64,000 nucleotides of DNA from Flavobacterium chilense. Lineage in GTDB: Bacteria > Bacteroidota > Bacteroidia > Flavobacteriales > Flavobacteriaceae. The DNA lies in assembly GCF_001602525.1 (NCBI RefSeq), contig NZ_LSYT01000013.1:1-64000 (forward strand), given 5' to 3'. The notes under the pieces were generated by a model that had not been told where the DNA came from, ran no database searches, and was given only the letters and a program-made list of their open reading frames with translations. Both the position numbers and the translations under genes were made by a program. Positions 35,338 to 45,540 of this stretch are shown in pieces (within the stretch, counting starts at the first letter, position 1; each line of letters starts with the position of its first letter).

Positions 35338-36309
35338 ATGCAGTTCAGAACCCAAATACCGATTTTTAAAACCAATAATCCAATCGATTATAATTCGAAG
35401 ATCATTTCTCTTGGTTCTTGTTTTGCAGAAAATATGGCAGAGAAATTCGATTATTTTAAATTTCAGAATGAAACCAATCCGTTTGGGATTATTTTTAATC
35501 CGGTTTCAATTGAAAAAGTAATTCAAAGAGTTATTACGCAGGAATTTTTTACTGAAAAAGATGTTTTTTTTCATAACGAACGCTGGCATAGTTTTGAAGT
35601 ACATTCGGATTTAAGCAATTCAGACCGACAGGAATTACTCGAAACGCTTAATAAAGCGATCACAGAAACAAATAAGCAAATAAAAGAAGCTACGCATATT
35701 ATCATCACATTTGGAACTTCCTGGATTTATCGAAATATCGAAAGTGAGCAGATTGTTGCCAATTGCCATAAAGTGCCTCAAAAGCAATTTTCAAAAGAAC
35801 TATTACCTGTTAATGTGATTGAAAAAAGCATTCAGAACACAATTGATTTGATTGAGCGTTTAAACCCAAACATAAATTTTATTTTTACCATTTCTCCTGT
35901 TCGCCATATCAAAGATGGTTTTGCAGAAAATCAATTGAGTAAATCACATTTGTTTACCGCTGTTCATTCTGTTTTAAGCAATTGTCATCCTCAGCAAAGT
36001 CAAAGGCTTTCAACGATTGAATACTTTCCGTCATACGAAATCATGATGGATGAACTTCGGGATTATCGTTTTTATGCCGAAGATATGCTGCATCCCAATC
36101 AAATTGCGATCGATTATATCTGGAAGCTTTTCAGCGAAAATTATGTTAGTGAAACCAGTATTCTGACCATGCAGGAAATTTCAGAAATTCAAAAAAGCCT
36201 GCGTCATCGAAGCTTTAATCCGGAATCTGAGCAACATCAAAAATTCTTAGCCAAACTTCAGGAGAAGATAAAAGGTGTTGAAAAAAAATGGTCACACATC
36301 AGGTTTTAA
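35338..36309 (+). CDS. GSCFA domain-containing protein
   Basis: 323 residues. The name-giving motif GSCFAENMAEKF is at residues 24-38, followed by FNPVSIE, HIIITFGTSWIYRN and TISPVRHIKDGF, and the terminal DMLHPNQIAIDYIWK. The family is related to SGNH/GDSL-type hydrolases (Ser in GSCFA, Asp and His in the DMLHP region), but no substrate is known. There is no signal peptide, so it is cytoplasmic. Confidence 0.92.
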   Translation: MQFRTQIPIFKTNNPIDYNSKIISLGSCFAENMAEKFDYFKFQNETNPFGIIFNPVSIEKVIQRVITQEFFTEKDVFFHNERWHSFEVHSDLSNSDRQELLETLNKAITETNKQIKEATHIIITFGTSWIYRNIESEQIVANCHKVPQKQFSKELLPVNVIEKSIQNTIDLIERLNPNINFIFTISPVRHIKDGFAENQLSKSHLFTAVHSVLSNCHPQQSQRLSTIEYFPSYEIMMDELRDYRFYAEDMLHPNQIAIDYIWKLFSENYVSETSILTMQEISEIQKSLRHRSFNPESEQHQKFLAKLQEKIKGVEKKWSHIRF

Positions 36310-36535
36310 AGCCGCAATTTTTACAAAACTACCTTATGTTTTAAAGAAAGAATTTGCACTTTAATGTATTTGCAACTAAATTTAAAAGTAAGAAAATAAT
36401 TATTTGTCCATAAAATTTTAGAATAATTGCGCGTAATTATGTAAATTGTTAAAGTTTAAAATTTCCAATTTTGTAAACTGTATAAATACAGCTTCATAAT
36501 AACGCAACTTTAATCTAATCGTGTTTTATTGACAT

Positions 36536-39500
36536 ATGAATAAGAAACCAATTCATTATTTAAAGAAAACACTACGTATACTACTTCGGTGCGTGGTTTC
36601 TGTCATTGCACTTCTATTGCTTTTAATTGTTCTAATTCAGATTCCGTCTGTTCAGAATTATGTAAAGGATAAAGCTATAACCTATTTGCAGGGAAAGATA
36701 AAAACGAAAGTTTCGTTAGATCATATTTCGATTAAATTTCCAAAAGACATAGTTTTAGAAGGTTTTTATTTTGAAGATCAAAAAAAAGATACTTTACTGG
36801 CAGGTAGACGATTAGAACTTGATGTCGATTTGTTTAAACTGGTAAGCAGCGAATTAGAGATTAATTCAGTTTCGCTTGAAAATGTAAACGCCAATATTTC
36901 CAGAAATAAAGACGGCGTTTTTAATTTTGATTATATCATTAAAGCTTTCGAATCAAAAGAACCAAAAGTAGAAGATCCAAACAGTAAACCTTTCAAAATA
37001 TCAGTTGTAAAAGTCAATCTTGATCAGGTTAAATTTAATTTTAAAGATGATTTTTCTAAAAACGACATCAAAGTTAACTTAACACATTTTGATACCAAAT
37101 TCAGGAAGTTTGATTTAGATAAGATGGATTTCGATATTCCGAATATTGATCTGAGCGGATTAAAATTGGTTTTGAATCAGGATGTTGTAGAGCAAATTGC
37201 TGAAGTTTCGGTAAAAACTGTGGATACTATTTCGAAAAGAAAAGATTTCAATTTAAAATTAGGCAAAATCACATTGTCTAAAATTGATATTGCTTACGAT
37301 AATAAAGACTCTAAATTAGATTCAGGGATTAAATTAGGTAACCTGAACTTAGCAGTGAACAAAATCGACCTGAACAATCAGCTTTTAGATTTCGATACTT
37401 TCGAACTAAAAAATCTAAAAGGAAATCTTCGATTAGGTGCAAAAGATAAACAAATTAAAACGCCCAATTTAGATTCAACTGCGATTAAGCAAGCAGGATG
37501 GAAAGTAAAATTGAAGGATATTGATATACAGGATATCGCATTCAAATTTGATGACATGCAATCAAAACCGATTTTAAGAGGAATTGATTACAGTCATTTA
37601 GATCTGGATAAATTCAACTTTAAAGCTGAAAAATTATACTACGGAAATGACACCATTTCTGGAAATATAAAAACATTAACAGCAAATGAAAAAAGCGGAT
37701 TAGAGATTCAGTCTTTCAAAACCAATTTTTTTTACGGACCGAAAAATGCGTATCTGAACGATTTGTATTTAAAAACACCCCAAACACTTTTACAGAATAA
37801 AGTTAAAGTAGGCTATACTTCGATGGCAACGATTTCTAAAGACTTAGGAAATCTGACTTTAGATGCAAATCTAAAGCAATCGAAAATTGGTTTTAAAGAT
37901 ATTTTGCTTTTTGCTCCTGATTTACAAAAAACAAATCCATTTAAAAGCAATCCAAATGCAATTTTGTATTTGAATACACGTCTGAGCGGGAAAATAAAAG
38001 ATCTTGCTATTCCGCAATTTGAAATGAGCGGAATTGGAACTACAAAGGTAGCTCTTACAGGAAAAATTACAGGTTTGCCGGATGCTCAGAAAGCGTATTA
38101 CGATTTAAATATTAAAAAAATATCCAGTACTTCTAAAGATATATATTCATTTGTGCCAACGGGTACAATCCCCAAAAATATTCAATTGCCTTCTCAATTG
38201 AACTTGCAGGGAAAATTTAAAGGTTCGGTTCAAAACTTCAAAACAAATCTGGCCTTAAACAGTAGTTTTGGAAATGCAAAAGTAGATGCTTTATTTGATC
38301 AGCGTGTTAAGAAGAAAGAGAGATACGATGCGACCGTTTATTTATTGGATTTTGATTTAGGCAGATTAATAAAAAATGATTCGATAGGAAAAATTACGCT
38401 TAAAGCGAAAGTAAAAGGCAAAGGTTTAGATCCAAAAACAGCGCAGGCAGAATTTGACGGATTGGTTCAAAAAGCAGTTTTCAATAAATATACTTATAAA
38501 GATTTAGCACTAAAAGGGAATATAGAAAACGGATCATTTGCTGTAAAATCAGGTATGAAAGATCCTAATTTGAATTTTAATTTAACAGCAAGCGGAAATA
38601 CAAAAGACAAATACCCATCGATTCAGTTAAAATTAAACCTGGATATTGCCGATCTTGAAAAACTAAATCTTCATGCAGGACCAATGAAATTACGAGGTAA
38701 TATCGATGCCGATATTGCCAATAGTAATCCTGATTTTTTGAACGGGAAAGTGTTTCTTTCGAACATTCAGATTTTGCAGGAAGCAGAACCAATCGTTCTG
38801 GATTCAGTTCGCGTTATTGCTTTTGCTGATAATACCCGAAACAACATCAAAATATCATCTCAGTTTCTAAAGGCAGAAGTAGACGGAAAATACAAACTGA
38901 CCACTTTAGCAGCAGCAATAAAAAAATCATTATCAAAATATATCGATTTAAAAAATCCGAAAGTAAATGGAGAATCAGATGAGCAACGATTAGCTTTTAC
39001 TTTAAAAATTGATAATGATCCAATTCTATTCAAACTCGTTCCGAAATTGACAGGATTAGAACCGTTAACCATTACCGGAAAATACAATAATGTAGCAGAT
39101 TCATTAGAAATAAAAGGAACGATTCCGAGAATTGTTTATGCAGATAATACAATTGCTGATGGAAAGATTAATATTGAAGCCAAAGAAAATGCGCTTGAAT
39201 ATTTAGTTTCTGTTGGTACAATCGAAAGCGGATCCTTAAAAATTCCGTTTACCAGTTTATCCGGAAAAGTCGAAAACAATATTTTGACTTATGCACTCGA
39301 AGTGAAAGATGCCAAAGACAAACAACAGTATTTTATTGCAGGAGAATTCCGTTCAGAAGATTCAAAAAACATCTTCAAAATTGATGCAGAAAACTTTGTG
39401 CTGAATTATGATAAATGGGATATCGATCCTGAAAATGCAATTGAGTTTGGCGGTAAAAAACTTTATATCAATAAATTTTATTTAGCCAATTCCGGAAACG

Positions 39501-41626
39501 AATTAAAAATCCAGTCACAAGGAGATCAGGAAAATGCACCGCTAAAAGTAGACTTTGTGAACTTTAAGATTGAGACCATCATGAATATGGTTAAAAAGGA
39601 CGAACTTTTAATGCAGGGTTTAATCAATGGAAATGCTTTGGTCGAAAATGTAATGACTAAACCAACGTTTACTTCTGATTTAAAAATTGATCAGTTTGCT
39701 TTTAAAGGAGAACCTGTTGGAGATATTACTGTAAAAGTTGACAATAAAACAGATAATATATTAGCAGCAAATGTGACATTAAGCGGAGAAGATAATGATG
39801 TAAATCTTACTGGAAATTACAAGATAGATAATGGTGATCTTGATTTTAATTTAGATTTGAATAAACTCAATATTAAAAGTATTCAGGGTTTTAGTATGGG
39901 CAATCTAAAAGAAGGAACAGGATATCTGGCAGGAAATTTTAAAATTACAGGAAATGCCAGTGCACCAAAGGTAAACGGAGAATTAAACTTTAAAGATGCA
40001 GGTTTTAGAGTAACCAAATTCAACTCGTATTTTAAAACTCAGGATGAAAAAATAACACTTCAAAACGATGTAATTACATTTAATAAATTCACTTTTCATG
40101 ACGAAAATGATAATGAGTTAACGATAGACGGAACCATTAAGTCTGCAGATTATACCAATTTTGATTTTGGTTTAACCGTTGTTGCAGATGATTTTAGAGC
40201 CATACATTCTAAAGAAGCAGATAACGATTTGTTTTATGGTGATTTAATTTTAGATACCAAACTAAACATAAAAGGAACACTTAAAAATCCTGTTGTTGGC
40301 GGAAACGTCAAAATAAATAAAGACACAAAGTTTACAGTTGTTTTACCACAATCAGATCCGTCTATTGCAGACAGAGAAGGTATTGTTGAGTTTGTTGATG
40401 AAGATAATATGCTGCTGAAACAAACTGTAGAAATGGAAAACAAACTAAATCAATCGCAGCTAATTGGTATGGATGTGAGTGTTGAAATTGCCATAGATAA
40501 AGAAGCAGAACTTACCTTGGTAATCGACAAAGGAAACGGAGATTATCTGAACCTGAAAGGTGAAGCACAGCTTACAGGCGGAATCGATCCATCAGGAAAA
40601 ACAACCTTAACAGGTAAATATGAGTTTTCTGAAGGAGCTTATGAAATGAACTTTAATATGATTCGAAGAAAGTTCGATATTCAAAAAGGAAGTTATATTA
40701 TCTGGAATGGAGAACCAACAATGGCAAGTTTAAATATAACGGCTGTGTATAAAGTAGAAACAGCACCAATAGATTTGTTAGGAAATCAATTAGGAACAGT
40801 AAGCCCGGCGGTTAGAAATACATACAAACAGAAAATTCCGTTTCAGACTTTATTGAAGATGAACGGGGAATTGATGAAACCGGAAATTACATTTGATATT
40901 GTTTTGCCTGACGGAAATTACGATGTTTCGTCAGATATTGTAACAGCTTCTCAAAATAAACTGGAACAATTACGACAAGAACCAAATGAATTGAACAAAC
41001 AGGTTTTTGCCCTTTTATTATTAAACCGATTTATTGGAGAAAATCCATTTGCGAGTGAAAGCGGCGGAACGAGTGCAGAATCCCTTGCAAGACAAAGTGT
41101 AAGCAAAATACTTTCGCAACAATTAAATGATTTGGCGGGAGAATTAATTACCGGCGTTCAGTTAGAATTTGATCTGGAATCAACAGATGATTACACATCA
41201 GGAACAATGCAAAACAGAACTGATCTGAATGTGGGAGTTTCTAAAAAACTATTAGACGACAGATTGAAAGTAACCGTAGGAAGCAGTTTCGCAGTCGAAG
41301 GTCAGGAGCGTGCCAACGAACAAAGTACCAATATCGCAGGTGACGTAGCGCTGGATTATCAACTGACCAAGGACGGACGTTATATGCTTCGTGCTTATCG
41401 AAAAAACGAATATCAGGTAGCAGTTGAAGGACAGGTTGTTGAAACAGGAGTTGCCTTTATTATCACGATGAGTTACAATAAATTCAGAGAACTTTTTCAT
41501 CGCAGCGCAGCAGAAAAAGAAATGATTAAAGAAGAGAAACTGCGTAAGGAAAAACAAAAGTTAAAAGACAAAGAAGAGAAGAAAAAAGAGGAAGATCAAA
41601 TTGAAGGAAATGAGCAAAAAACATAG
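36536..41626 (+). CDS. tamB: Translocation and assembly module protein TamB
   Basis: 1696 residues. A single N-terminal membrane anchor (VVSVIALLLLLIVLIQIPSV) is followed by a long beta-helical body with AsmA-like features and the C-terminal TamB/DUF490 domain (GDYLNLKGEAQLTGGIDPSG, FALLLLNRFIGENPF). TamB spans the periplasm as a hydrophobic groove for lipids or outer-membrane proteins. The C-terminus ends in a highly charged Lys/Glu tail. The stop overlaps the frame of tamL, so the two are an operon. Confidence 0.96.
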   Translation: MNKKPIHYLKKTLRILLRCVVSVIALLLLLIVLIQIPSVQNYVKDKAITYLQGKIKTKVSLDHISIKFPKDIVLEGFYFEDQKKDTLLAGRRLELDVDLFKLVSSELEINSVSLENVNANISRNKDGVFNFDYIIKAFESKEPKVEDPNSKPFKISVVKVNLDQVKFNFKDDFSKNDIKVNLTHFDTKFRKFDLDKMDFDIPNIDLSGLKLVLNQDVVEQIAEVSVKTVDTISKRKDFNLKLGKITLSKIDIAYDNKDSKLDSGIKLGNLNLAVNKIDLNNQLLDFDTFELKNLKGNLRLGAKDKQIKTPNLDSTAIKQAGWKVKLKDIDIQDIAFKFDDMQSKPILRGIDYSHLDLDKFNFKAEKLYYGNDTISGNIKTLTANEKSGLEIQSFKTNFFYGPKNAYLNDLYLKTPQTLLQNKVKVGYTSMATISKDLGNLTLDANLKQSKIGFKDILLFAPDLQKTNPFKSNPNAILYLNTRLSGKIKDLAIPQFEMSGIGTTKVALTGKITGLPDAQKAYYDLNIKKISSTSKDIYSFVPTGTIPKNIQLPSQLNLQGKFKGSVQNFKTNLALNSSFGNAKVDALFDQRVKKKERYDATVYLLDFDLGRLIKNDSIGKITLKAKVKGKGLDPKTAQAEFDGLVQKAVFNKYTYKDLALKGNIENGSFAVKSGMKDPNLNFNLTASGNTKDKYPSIQLKLNLDIADLEKLNLHAGPMKLRGNIDADIANSNPDFLNGKVFLSNIQILQEAEPIVLDSVRVIAFADNTRNNIKISSQFLKAEVDGKYKLTTLAAAIKKSLSKYIDLKNPKVNGESDEQRLAFTLKIDNDPILFKLVPKLTGLEPLTITGKYNNVADSLEIKGTIPRIVYADNTIADGKINIEAKENALEYLVSVGTIESGSLKIPFTSLSGKVENNILTYALEVKDAKDKQQYFIAGEFRSEDSKNIFKIDAENFVLNYDKWDIDPENAIEFGGKKLYINKFYLANSGNELKIQSQGDQENAPLKVDFVNFKIETIMNMVKKDELLMQGLINGNALVENVMTKPTFTSDLKIDQFAFKGEPVGDITVKVDNKTDNILAANVTLSGEDNDVNLTGNYKIDNGDLDFNLDLNKLNIKSIQGFSMGNLKEGTGYLAGNFKITGNASAPKVNGELNFKDAGFRVTKFNSYFKTQDEKITLQNDVITFNKFTFHDENDNELTIDGTIKSADYTNFDFGLTVVADDFRAIHSKEADNDLFYGDLILDTKLNIKGTLKNPVVGGNVKINKDTKFTVVLPQSDPSIADREGIVEFVDEDNMLLKQTVEMENKLNQSQLIGMDVSVEIAIDKEAELTLVIDKGNGDYLNLKGEAQLTGGIDPSGKTTLTGKYEFSEGAYEMNFNMIRRKFDIQKGSYIIWNGEPTMASLNITAVYKVETAPIDLLGNQLGTVSPAVRNTYKQKIPFQTLLKMNGELMKPEITFDIVLPDGNYDVSSDIVTASQNKLEQLRQEPNELNKQVFALLLLNRFIGENPFASESGGTSAESLARQSVSKILSQQLNDLAGELITGVQLEFDLESTDDYTSGTMQNRTDLNVGVSKKLLDDRLKVTVGSSFAVEGQERANEQSTNIAGDVALDYQLTKDGRYMLRAYRKNEYQVAVEGQVVETGVAFIITMSYNKFRELFHRSAAEKEMIKEEKLRKEKQKLKDKEEKKKEEDQIEGNEQKT

Positions 41627-41630
41627 CCAT

Positions 41631-43928
41631 ATGAAAACCAGATATGTAAAATATTTTATAGCGCTATCCTTGTTTTTTGTTTTTGGATGCAGCAACACAA
41701 AATATTTACCTGAAGGAGATTTATTGTACACAGGCGGTTCTGTAACAGTAAAAGATTCTGTTATTAAAAAGAAAGAAAGAAAAGCACTGGAGAAAGAGCT
41801 CGAAGATTTATTGCGTCCTAAACCTAATAAACAAATACTGGGTTTACGTCCTAAATTGTGGATTTATAATATTGCAGGAGAGCCTAAAAAGAAAAAAGGA
41901 ATCCGATACTGGCTGCGTAATAAAGTAGGCGAACCACCAGTACTTTTCAGCAAAGTCGATTTAGATTATAATGCATCGGTTTTGCGAAATTTTACAGAAA
42001 ACAAAGGGTATTTTAAAACCCGTGTAAGTGCCGATTCTACAGTTAGAAATAAAAGAGTTACGGCAGAATATACAGTTGAACCTAAAAGACAATATATTAT
42101 TAAAAGTGTTACTTTTCCTGATGACTCTTTAGCAATGTCGAGAATAATTGGAAAATCAAGCCGAAGAAGTTTATTAAAAGTCGGGAAACCATATGACCTG
42201 GATGTTATAAAAGCAGAACGTCAACGTATTGATGCAAGGCTAAAAGAAAAAGGATATTTTTATTTTAACCCGGATTATATTTTAGCCCAGGTAGATAGTA
42301 GCAAAGGCGATCATGAAGTAAAAATCAAGTTAGTGATAAAAGCCGAGGCTCCGCCAAAGGCACTAACTGCATATAGGATTAATAAAATTGTTGTCTATCC
42401 AAATTTTACGGTTTCAAAAGACAGTGTAAAATATACCAGTAAGGATATTGTTCAATATAAGGATTTTACGATTATTGATACAGCAGATACTTTTAAACCA
42501 AGAGTTTTTGACCGAACGATTTATTTTAAAAAAGGTGATTTGTACAACCGAAAAGATCATAATCTAACCCTGAATCGTTTCGTTAATCTGGGAACTTTTA
42601 GTTTTGTAAAAAATGAGTTTAAACCTTCAGACAGTATTAAAAACGGATTAGATTCCTATTATTATCTAACACTTCTGCCTAAAAAGTTTATTCGTGTTGA
42701 GGTTTTAGGAAAAACAAATTCAGCCAGTTATACCGGTACAGAAGTGAATGTGAACTGGAACAACCGAAACTTATTTCGTGGTGCCGAATTGCTTACCGTT
42801 TCCGTTTTTGGAGGTGCCGATTTTCAGCTTTCAGGAACCAATAACGGAAAAAACATATACAAATTAGGTACAGAAACCAGTTTAACCTGGCCAAGATTCA
42901 TAGTTCCTTTTTTTCATATTGAAGGTTCCAGCGAATATGTACCCAGAACCAAAGCTTCAGTGCGATACGAATACCAAAACCGAACGCAGTTGTATGCTTT
43001 AAATTCATTTAAAACCTCTTTTGGTTATCAGTGGAAAGAAAATGTTAGAAAAGAACATCAATTGAATGTTATGGATATTACATATGTAAGTCCGAATAAC
43101 GTAACAGCAGAATACAAACAGGATATTCTTGAGGATCCGTCTTTAGGAAAAGTAATAGAAAAGCAATTAATTTTTGGACCAACATATTCGTACACGTACA
43201 CCAATACCATGCAAAAGCGTAAAAAAAATACGTTTTATTTTAATGGAGAATTAGATCTGGCAGGAAATATCACAGGTTTGGTCACAGGAGCAAATGTCAG
43301 AAAAAACGATACGATAAAAATATTTGATGTTCCATTTAGTCAATTTGTAAAATTGAAAGGTGATTTCAGACATTATTTAAAACTAGGAAAAGAAAGCGAA
43401 CTGGCGAGCAGAATTATTGTGGGTGCCGGACTTCCGTACGGAAATTCAGGTGCATTGCCAACATCAAAACAATTTGTTGTGGGAGGAACCAATAGTATTC
43501 GCGCTTTTAGAGCAAGATCTCTGGGACCCGGAAGCTATGTTAATACAGTAACAGACAATTCGTATTTACCGGATCAGTCAGGAGATTTAAAATTAGAATT
43601 TAGTACAGAATACAGGGCGAAACTCTTTAGTATTGTTAGAGGAGCGTTGTTTGTTGATGCCGGAAACGTTTGGCTTTTAAATGCCGATCCAAATAAACCA
43701 GGAGGAGAAATTACAAAAGATTTTATGAAAGATATTGCCGTTGGAGCCGGAGCCGGATTACGTTTTGATTTGTCTTTTCTGGTTTTAAGAACCGATTTGG
43801 CATTTCCGTTAAGAAAACCTTATTTGCCTCAGGGCGAAAGATGGGTAATTGACGATATTAATTTTGGAAGCGGACCGTGGAGAAAAGATAATCTGATTTT
43901 AAATATTGCAATTGGATATCCTTTTTAA
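41631..43928 (+). CDS. tamL: TamL, lipoprotein BamA/TamA-family protein
   Basis: 765 residues from the chosen start. The frame extends to an ATG at 41601, but the signal peptide (VKYFIALSLFFVFGCSNTKYL) starts best at 41631, just after the tamB stop. The Cys in FGCSN is the lipidation site, which marks TamL and distinguishes it from TamA. POTRA-like repeats (about 30-340) precede a 16-strand barrel with the family motif near GGTNSIRAFRARSLGPGSY. It works with TamB in outer-membrane assembly. A palindromic repeat follows. Confidence 0.92.
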   Translation: MKTRYVKYFIALSLFFVFGCSNTKYLPEGDLLYTGGSVTVKDSVIKKKERKALEKELEDLLRPKPNKQILGLRPKLWIYNIAGEPKKKKGIRYWLRNKVGEPPVLFSKVDLDYNASVLRNFTENKGYFKTRVSADSTVRNKRVTAEYTVEPKRQYIIKSVTFPDDSLAMSRIIGKSSRRSLLKVGKPYDLDVIKAERQRIDARLKEKGYFYFNPDYILAQVDSSKGDHEVKIKLVIKAEAPPKALTAYRINKIVVYPNFTVSKDSVKYTSKDIVQYKDFTIIDTADTFKPRVFDRTIYFKKGDLYNRKDHNLTLNRFVNLGTFSFVKNEFKPSDSIKNGLDSYYYLTLLPKKFIRVEVLGKTNSASYTGTEVNVNWNNRNLFRGAELLTVSVFGGADFQLSGTNNGKNIYKLGTETSLTWPRFIVPFFHIEGSSEYVPRTKASVRYEYQNRTQLYALNSFKTSFGYQWKENVRKEHQLNVMDITYVSPNNVTAEYKQDILEDPSLGKVIEKQLIFGPTYSYTYTNTMQKRKKNTFYFNGELDLAGNITGLVTGANVRKNDTIKIFDVPFSQFVKLKGDFRHYLKLGKESELASRIIVGAGLPYGNSGALPTSKQFVVGGTNSIRAFRARSLGPGSYVNTVTDNSYLPDQSGDLKLEFSTEYRAKLFSIVRGALFVDAGNVWLLNADPNKPGGEITKDFMKDIAVGAGAGLRFDLSFLVLRTDLAFPLRKPYLPQGERWVIDDINFGSGPWRKDNLILNIAIGYPF

Positions 43929-43934
43929 TTTTTT

Positions 43935-44061
43935 TGCCACGAATTTCACTAATTTACACTAATACTTACTTTGCGCATAATATTCAATTTCACAAATTAA
44001 AATTCGAAAAATTCGAATTAAAGATTGCTAACATTAGTGTAAATTCGTGAAATTCGTGGCA
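43935..44061. repeat. GCCACGAATTTCAC inverted repeat pair
   Basis: Arms at 43935-43963 and 44033-44061 are inverted copies with one mismatch over 29 bases (TGCCACGAATTTCACTAATT type). A diverged copy lies at 52059-52130. It appears to be a dispersed palindromic family. Confidence 0.75.
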
Positions 44062-44132
44062 GAAAAAAATCGCAGCAGAAAACTTTTAACCTCTTGAAAA
44101 AAAGAAGTAAATTGGTCTAATAAAATAATAGA

Positions 44133-44762
44133 ATGCAAAATTTAATCAAAAGAATAATAGTTTTAGTTGCAGCCATACTCGTAATAGTGCTGGCTTTCAA
44201 ATATTGTGAATTCAAAAAAGACGACGATTCTACCATCGACTATAATACCAATTTAATTCAGCAGCAAATTTTAAATGTTGGAAAACTGGTGGTTACCGAA
44301 GGATATTTCTCTGAAGTGATCACTTATAAAAACCAGCAGAAGTATTTGATGGATATGATTTCATTCGAAAAAAAGGCGCTTATTGTAGTAAATGCGAATG
44401 TTACTGTTGCCTACGATTTGCATAAAATGAAATACGATATCGACGAAAAAAATAAAACTATCACAATTTTAAATATCCCCAAAGAAGAAATTACAATCAA
44501 TCCTGATATTCAGTTTTATGATGTTGAACAAAGTAAACTAAATCCGTTTACGGGAGACGATTACAATAAAATCAACAAATCTGTAAAAGCAAATCTGGCC
44601 AAGAAAATCGAAAATTCGACTTTAAAAACCAACGCTCAAAACCGTTTGATTACGGAACTGTCTAAGATTTTAATTCTAACCAATTCAATGGGATGGAAAC
44701 TGCAGTATAATGGAAAAACCATTGAGTCTGAAACTGAGTTGACCCAGGATTTAAAATTGTAG
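44133..44762 (+). CDS. DUF4230 domain-containing protein
   Basis: 209 residues. An N-terminal transmembrane helix (IIVLVAAILVIVLAFKYC) is followed by the DUF4230 domain (ILNVGKLVVTEGYFSEVITY, KALIVVNANVTVAYDLHKM, ITILNIPKEEITINPDI). The role is unknown; the family is common in Bacteroidota and Firmicutes. The gene is near the tamL end and may be transcribed with it, but the 204-bp repeat spacer makes this doubtful. Confidence 0.92.
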   Translation: MQNLIKRIIVLVAAILVIVLAFKYCEFKKDDDSTIDYNTNLIQQQILNVGKLVVTEGYFSEVITYKNQQKYLMDMISFEKKALIVVNANVTVAYDLHKMKYDIDEKNKTITILNIPKEEITINPDIQFYDVEQSKLNPFTGDDYNKINKSVKANLAKKIENSTLKTNAQNRLITELSKILILTNSMGWKLQYNGKTIESETELTQDLKL

Positions 44763-44836
44763 TTTTAGAAGATAATAAAGAGACAAAGATTCAGAGGTTT
44801 TCTTCTAGTAGATTTAAATTCTCCATTAAAAAGAAT

Positions 44837-45400
44837 ATGAAAGTAAATTTATGTATTCTGATAACAATCTTAAATTTCAATTTTTTTGGAATGGATTATT
44901 ATATAGAGGCAAATGTCAAAACGAATTGCAAAGATGATTTTCCTTCAGGTTTGTCTTTCTTTTTTGAACAATTAGGAGGTTTCGAAGAAAAAAGTATGGT
45001 AAGTCAGGTAGAAAAAATACTAAAAATTGACCTTTCCTCTTTTCAAGATTATGATTTTGAAGGTGAAGAAAGCCCTAATAAACATTGGAAAAATATAAAG
45101 GTTTTTGAAAAAACTATAGATGATTTATTGTCGAAAATAAAAGCAAATCCAAATTATTATAAAAAAGTAAAATACAACCCTGCTAATCCACCAGATTATG
45201 GATATTCTTCTAACAAGAAAGAAATGGAACAAATTAGGCAGAAACAAAAACAATATGAAAAAAGCCCGTGGTTTGGTTATCCAGTAGACAATGGATACTT
45301 AAGATCTAATAAATTTGTCACAGAGTTAAACCAGTTAAAAAGCATTTTAAACTGTTATAAAAAACACGGAGCAACAAAGATAAAACTAAGCTATTATTAA
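44837..45400 (+). CDS. Unknown protein
   Basis: 187 residues. An N-terminal Met at 44837 gives a short hydrophobic stretch (LCILITILNFNFFG); the Met at 44891 (MDYYIEANVKTN) would give a cytoplasmic protein. The first option leaves no clear signal-peptidase site, so the second may be right. The sequence is Lys- and aromatic-rich (PANPPDYGYSSNKKEMEQIR, EKSPWFGYPVDNGYL). I do not recognise the family. It is a lone gene followed by dispersed repeats. Confidence 0.6.
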   Translation: MKVNLCILITILNFNFFGMDYYIEANVKTNCKDDFPSGLSFFFEQLGGFEEKSMVSQVEKILKIDLSSFQDYDFEGEESPNKHWKNIKVFEKTIDDLLSKIKANPNYYKKVKYNPANPPDYGYSSNKKEMEQIRQKQKQYEKSPWFGYPVDNGYLRSNKFVTELNQLKSILNCYKKHGATKIKLSYY

Positions 45401-45420
45401 TTTCTTCTCACAATCTTATC

Positions 45421-45443
45421 ATTTCTCCTTCGTCGAAATGACA
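45421..45443. repeat. Copy of the TTTCGACGAAGGAGAAAT repeat
   Basis: ATTTCTCCTTCGTCGAAATG and 3 more bases match the inner arm of the alaS-side palindrome at 32251-32275. Only one arm is present here, followed by a CTTTGCGAGATTAAAA-type segment. Confidence 0.7.
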
Positions 45444-45540
45444 TAAAATGAGAGAAAAACTTGGCAACTTCGAGTCTTTGCGAGATTAAAATAAATCTGA
45501 GTTTACCAAGTTTAAATCTGTAAAATCCGCGAGCAGTAAA

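Noticed and set aside
41601..41630. Upstream start of tamL inside tamB
   Set aside because: The later Met at 41631 gives a normal lipoprotein signal and begins right after the tamB stop.
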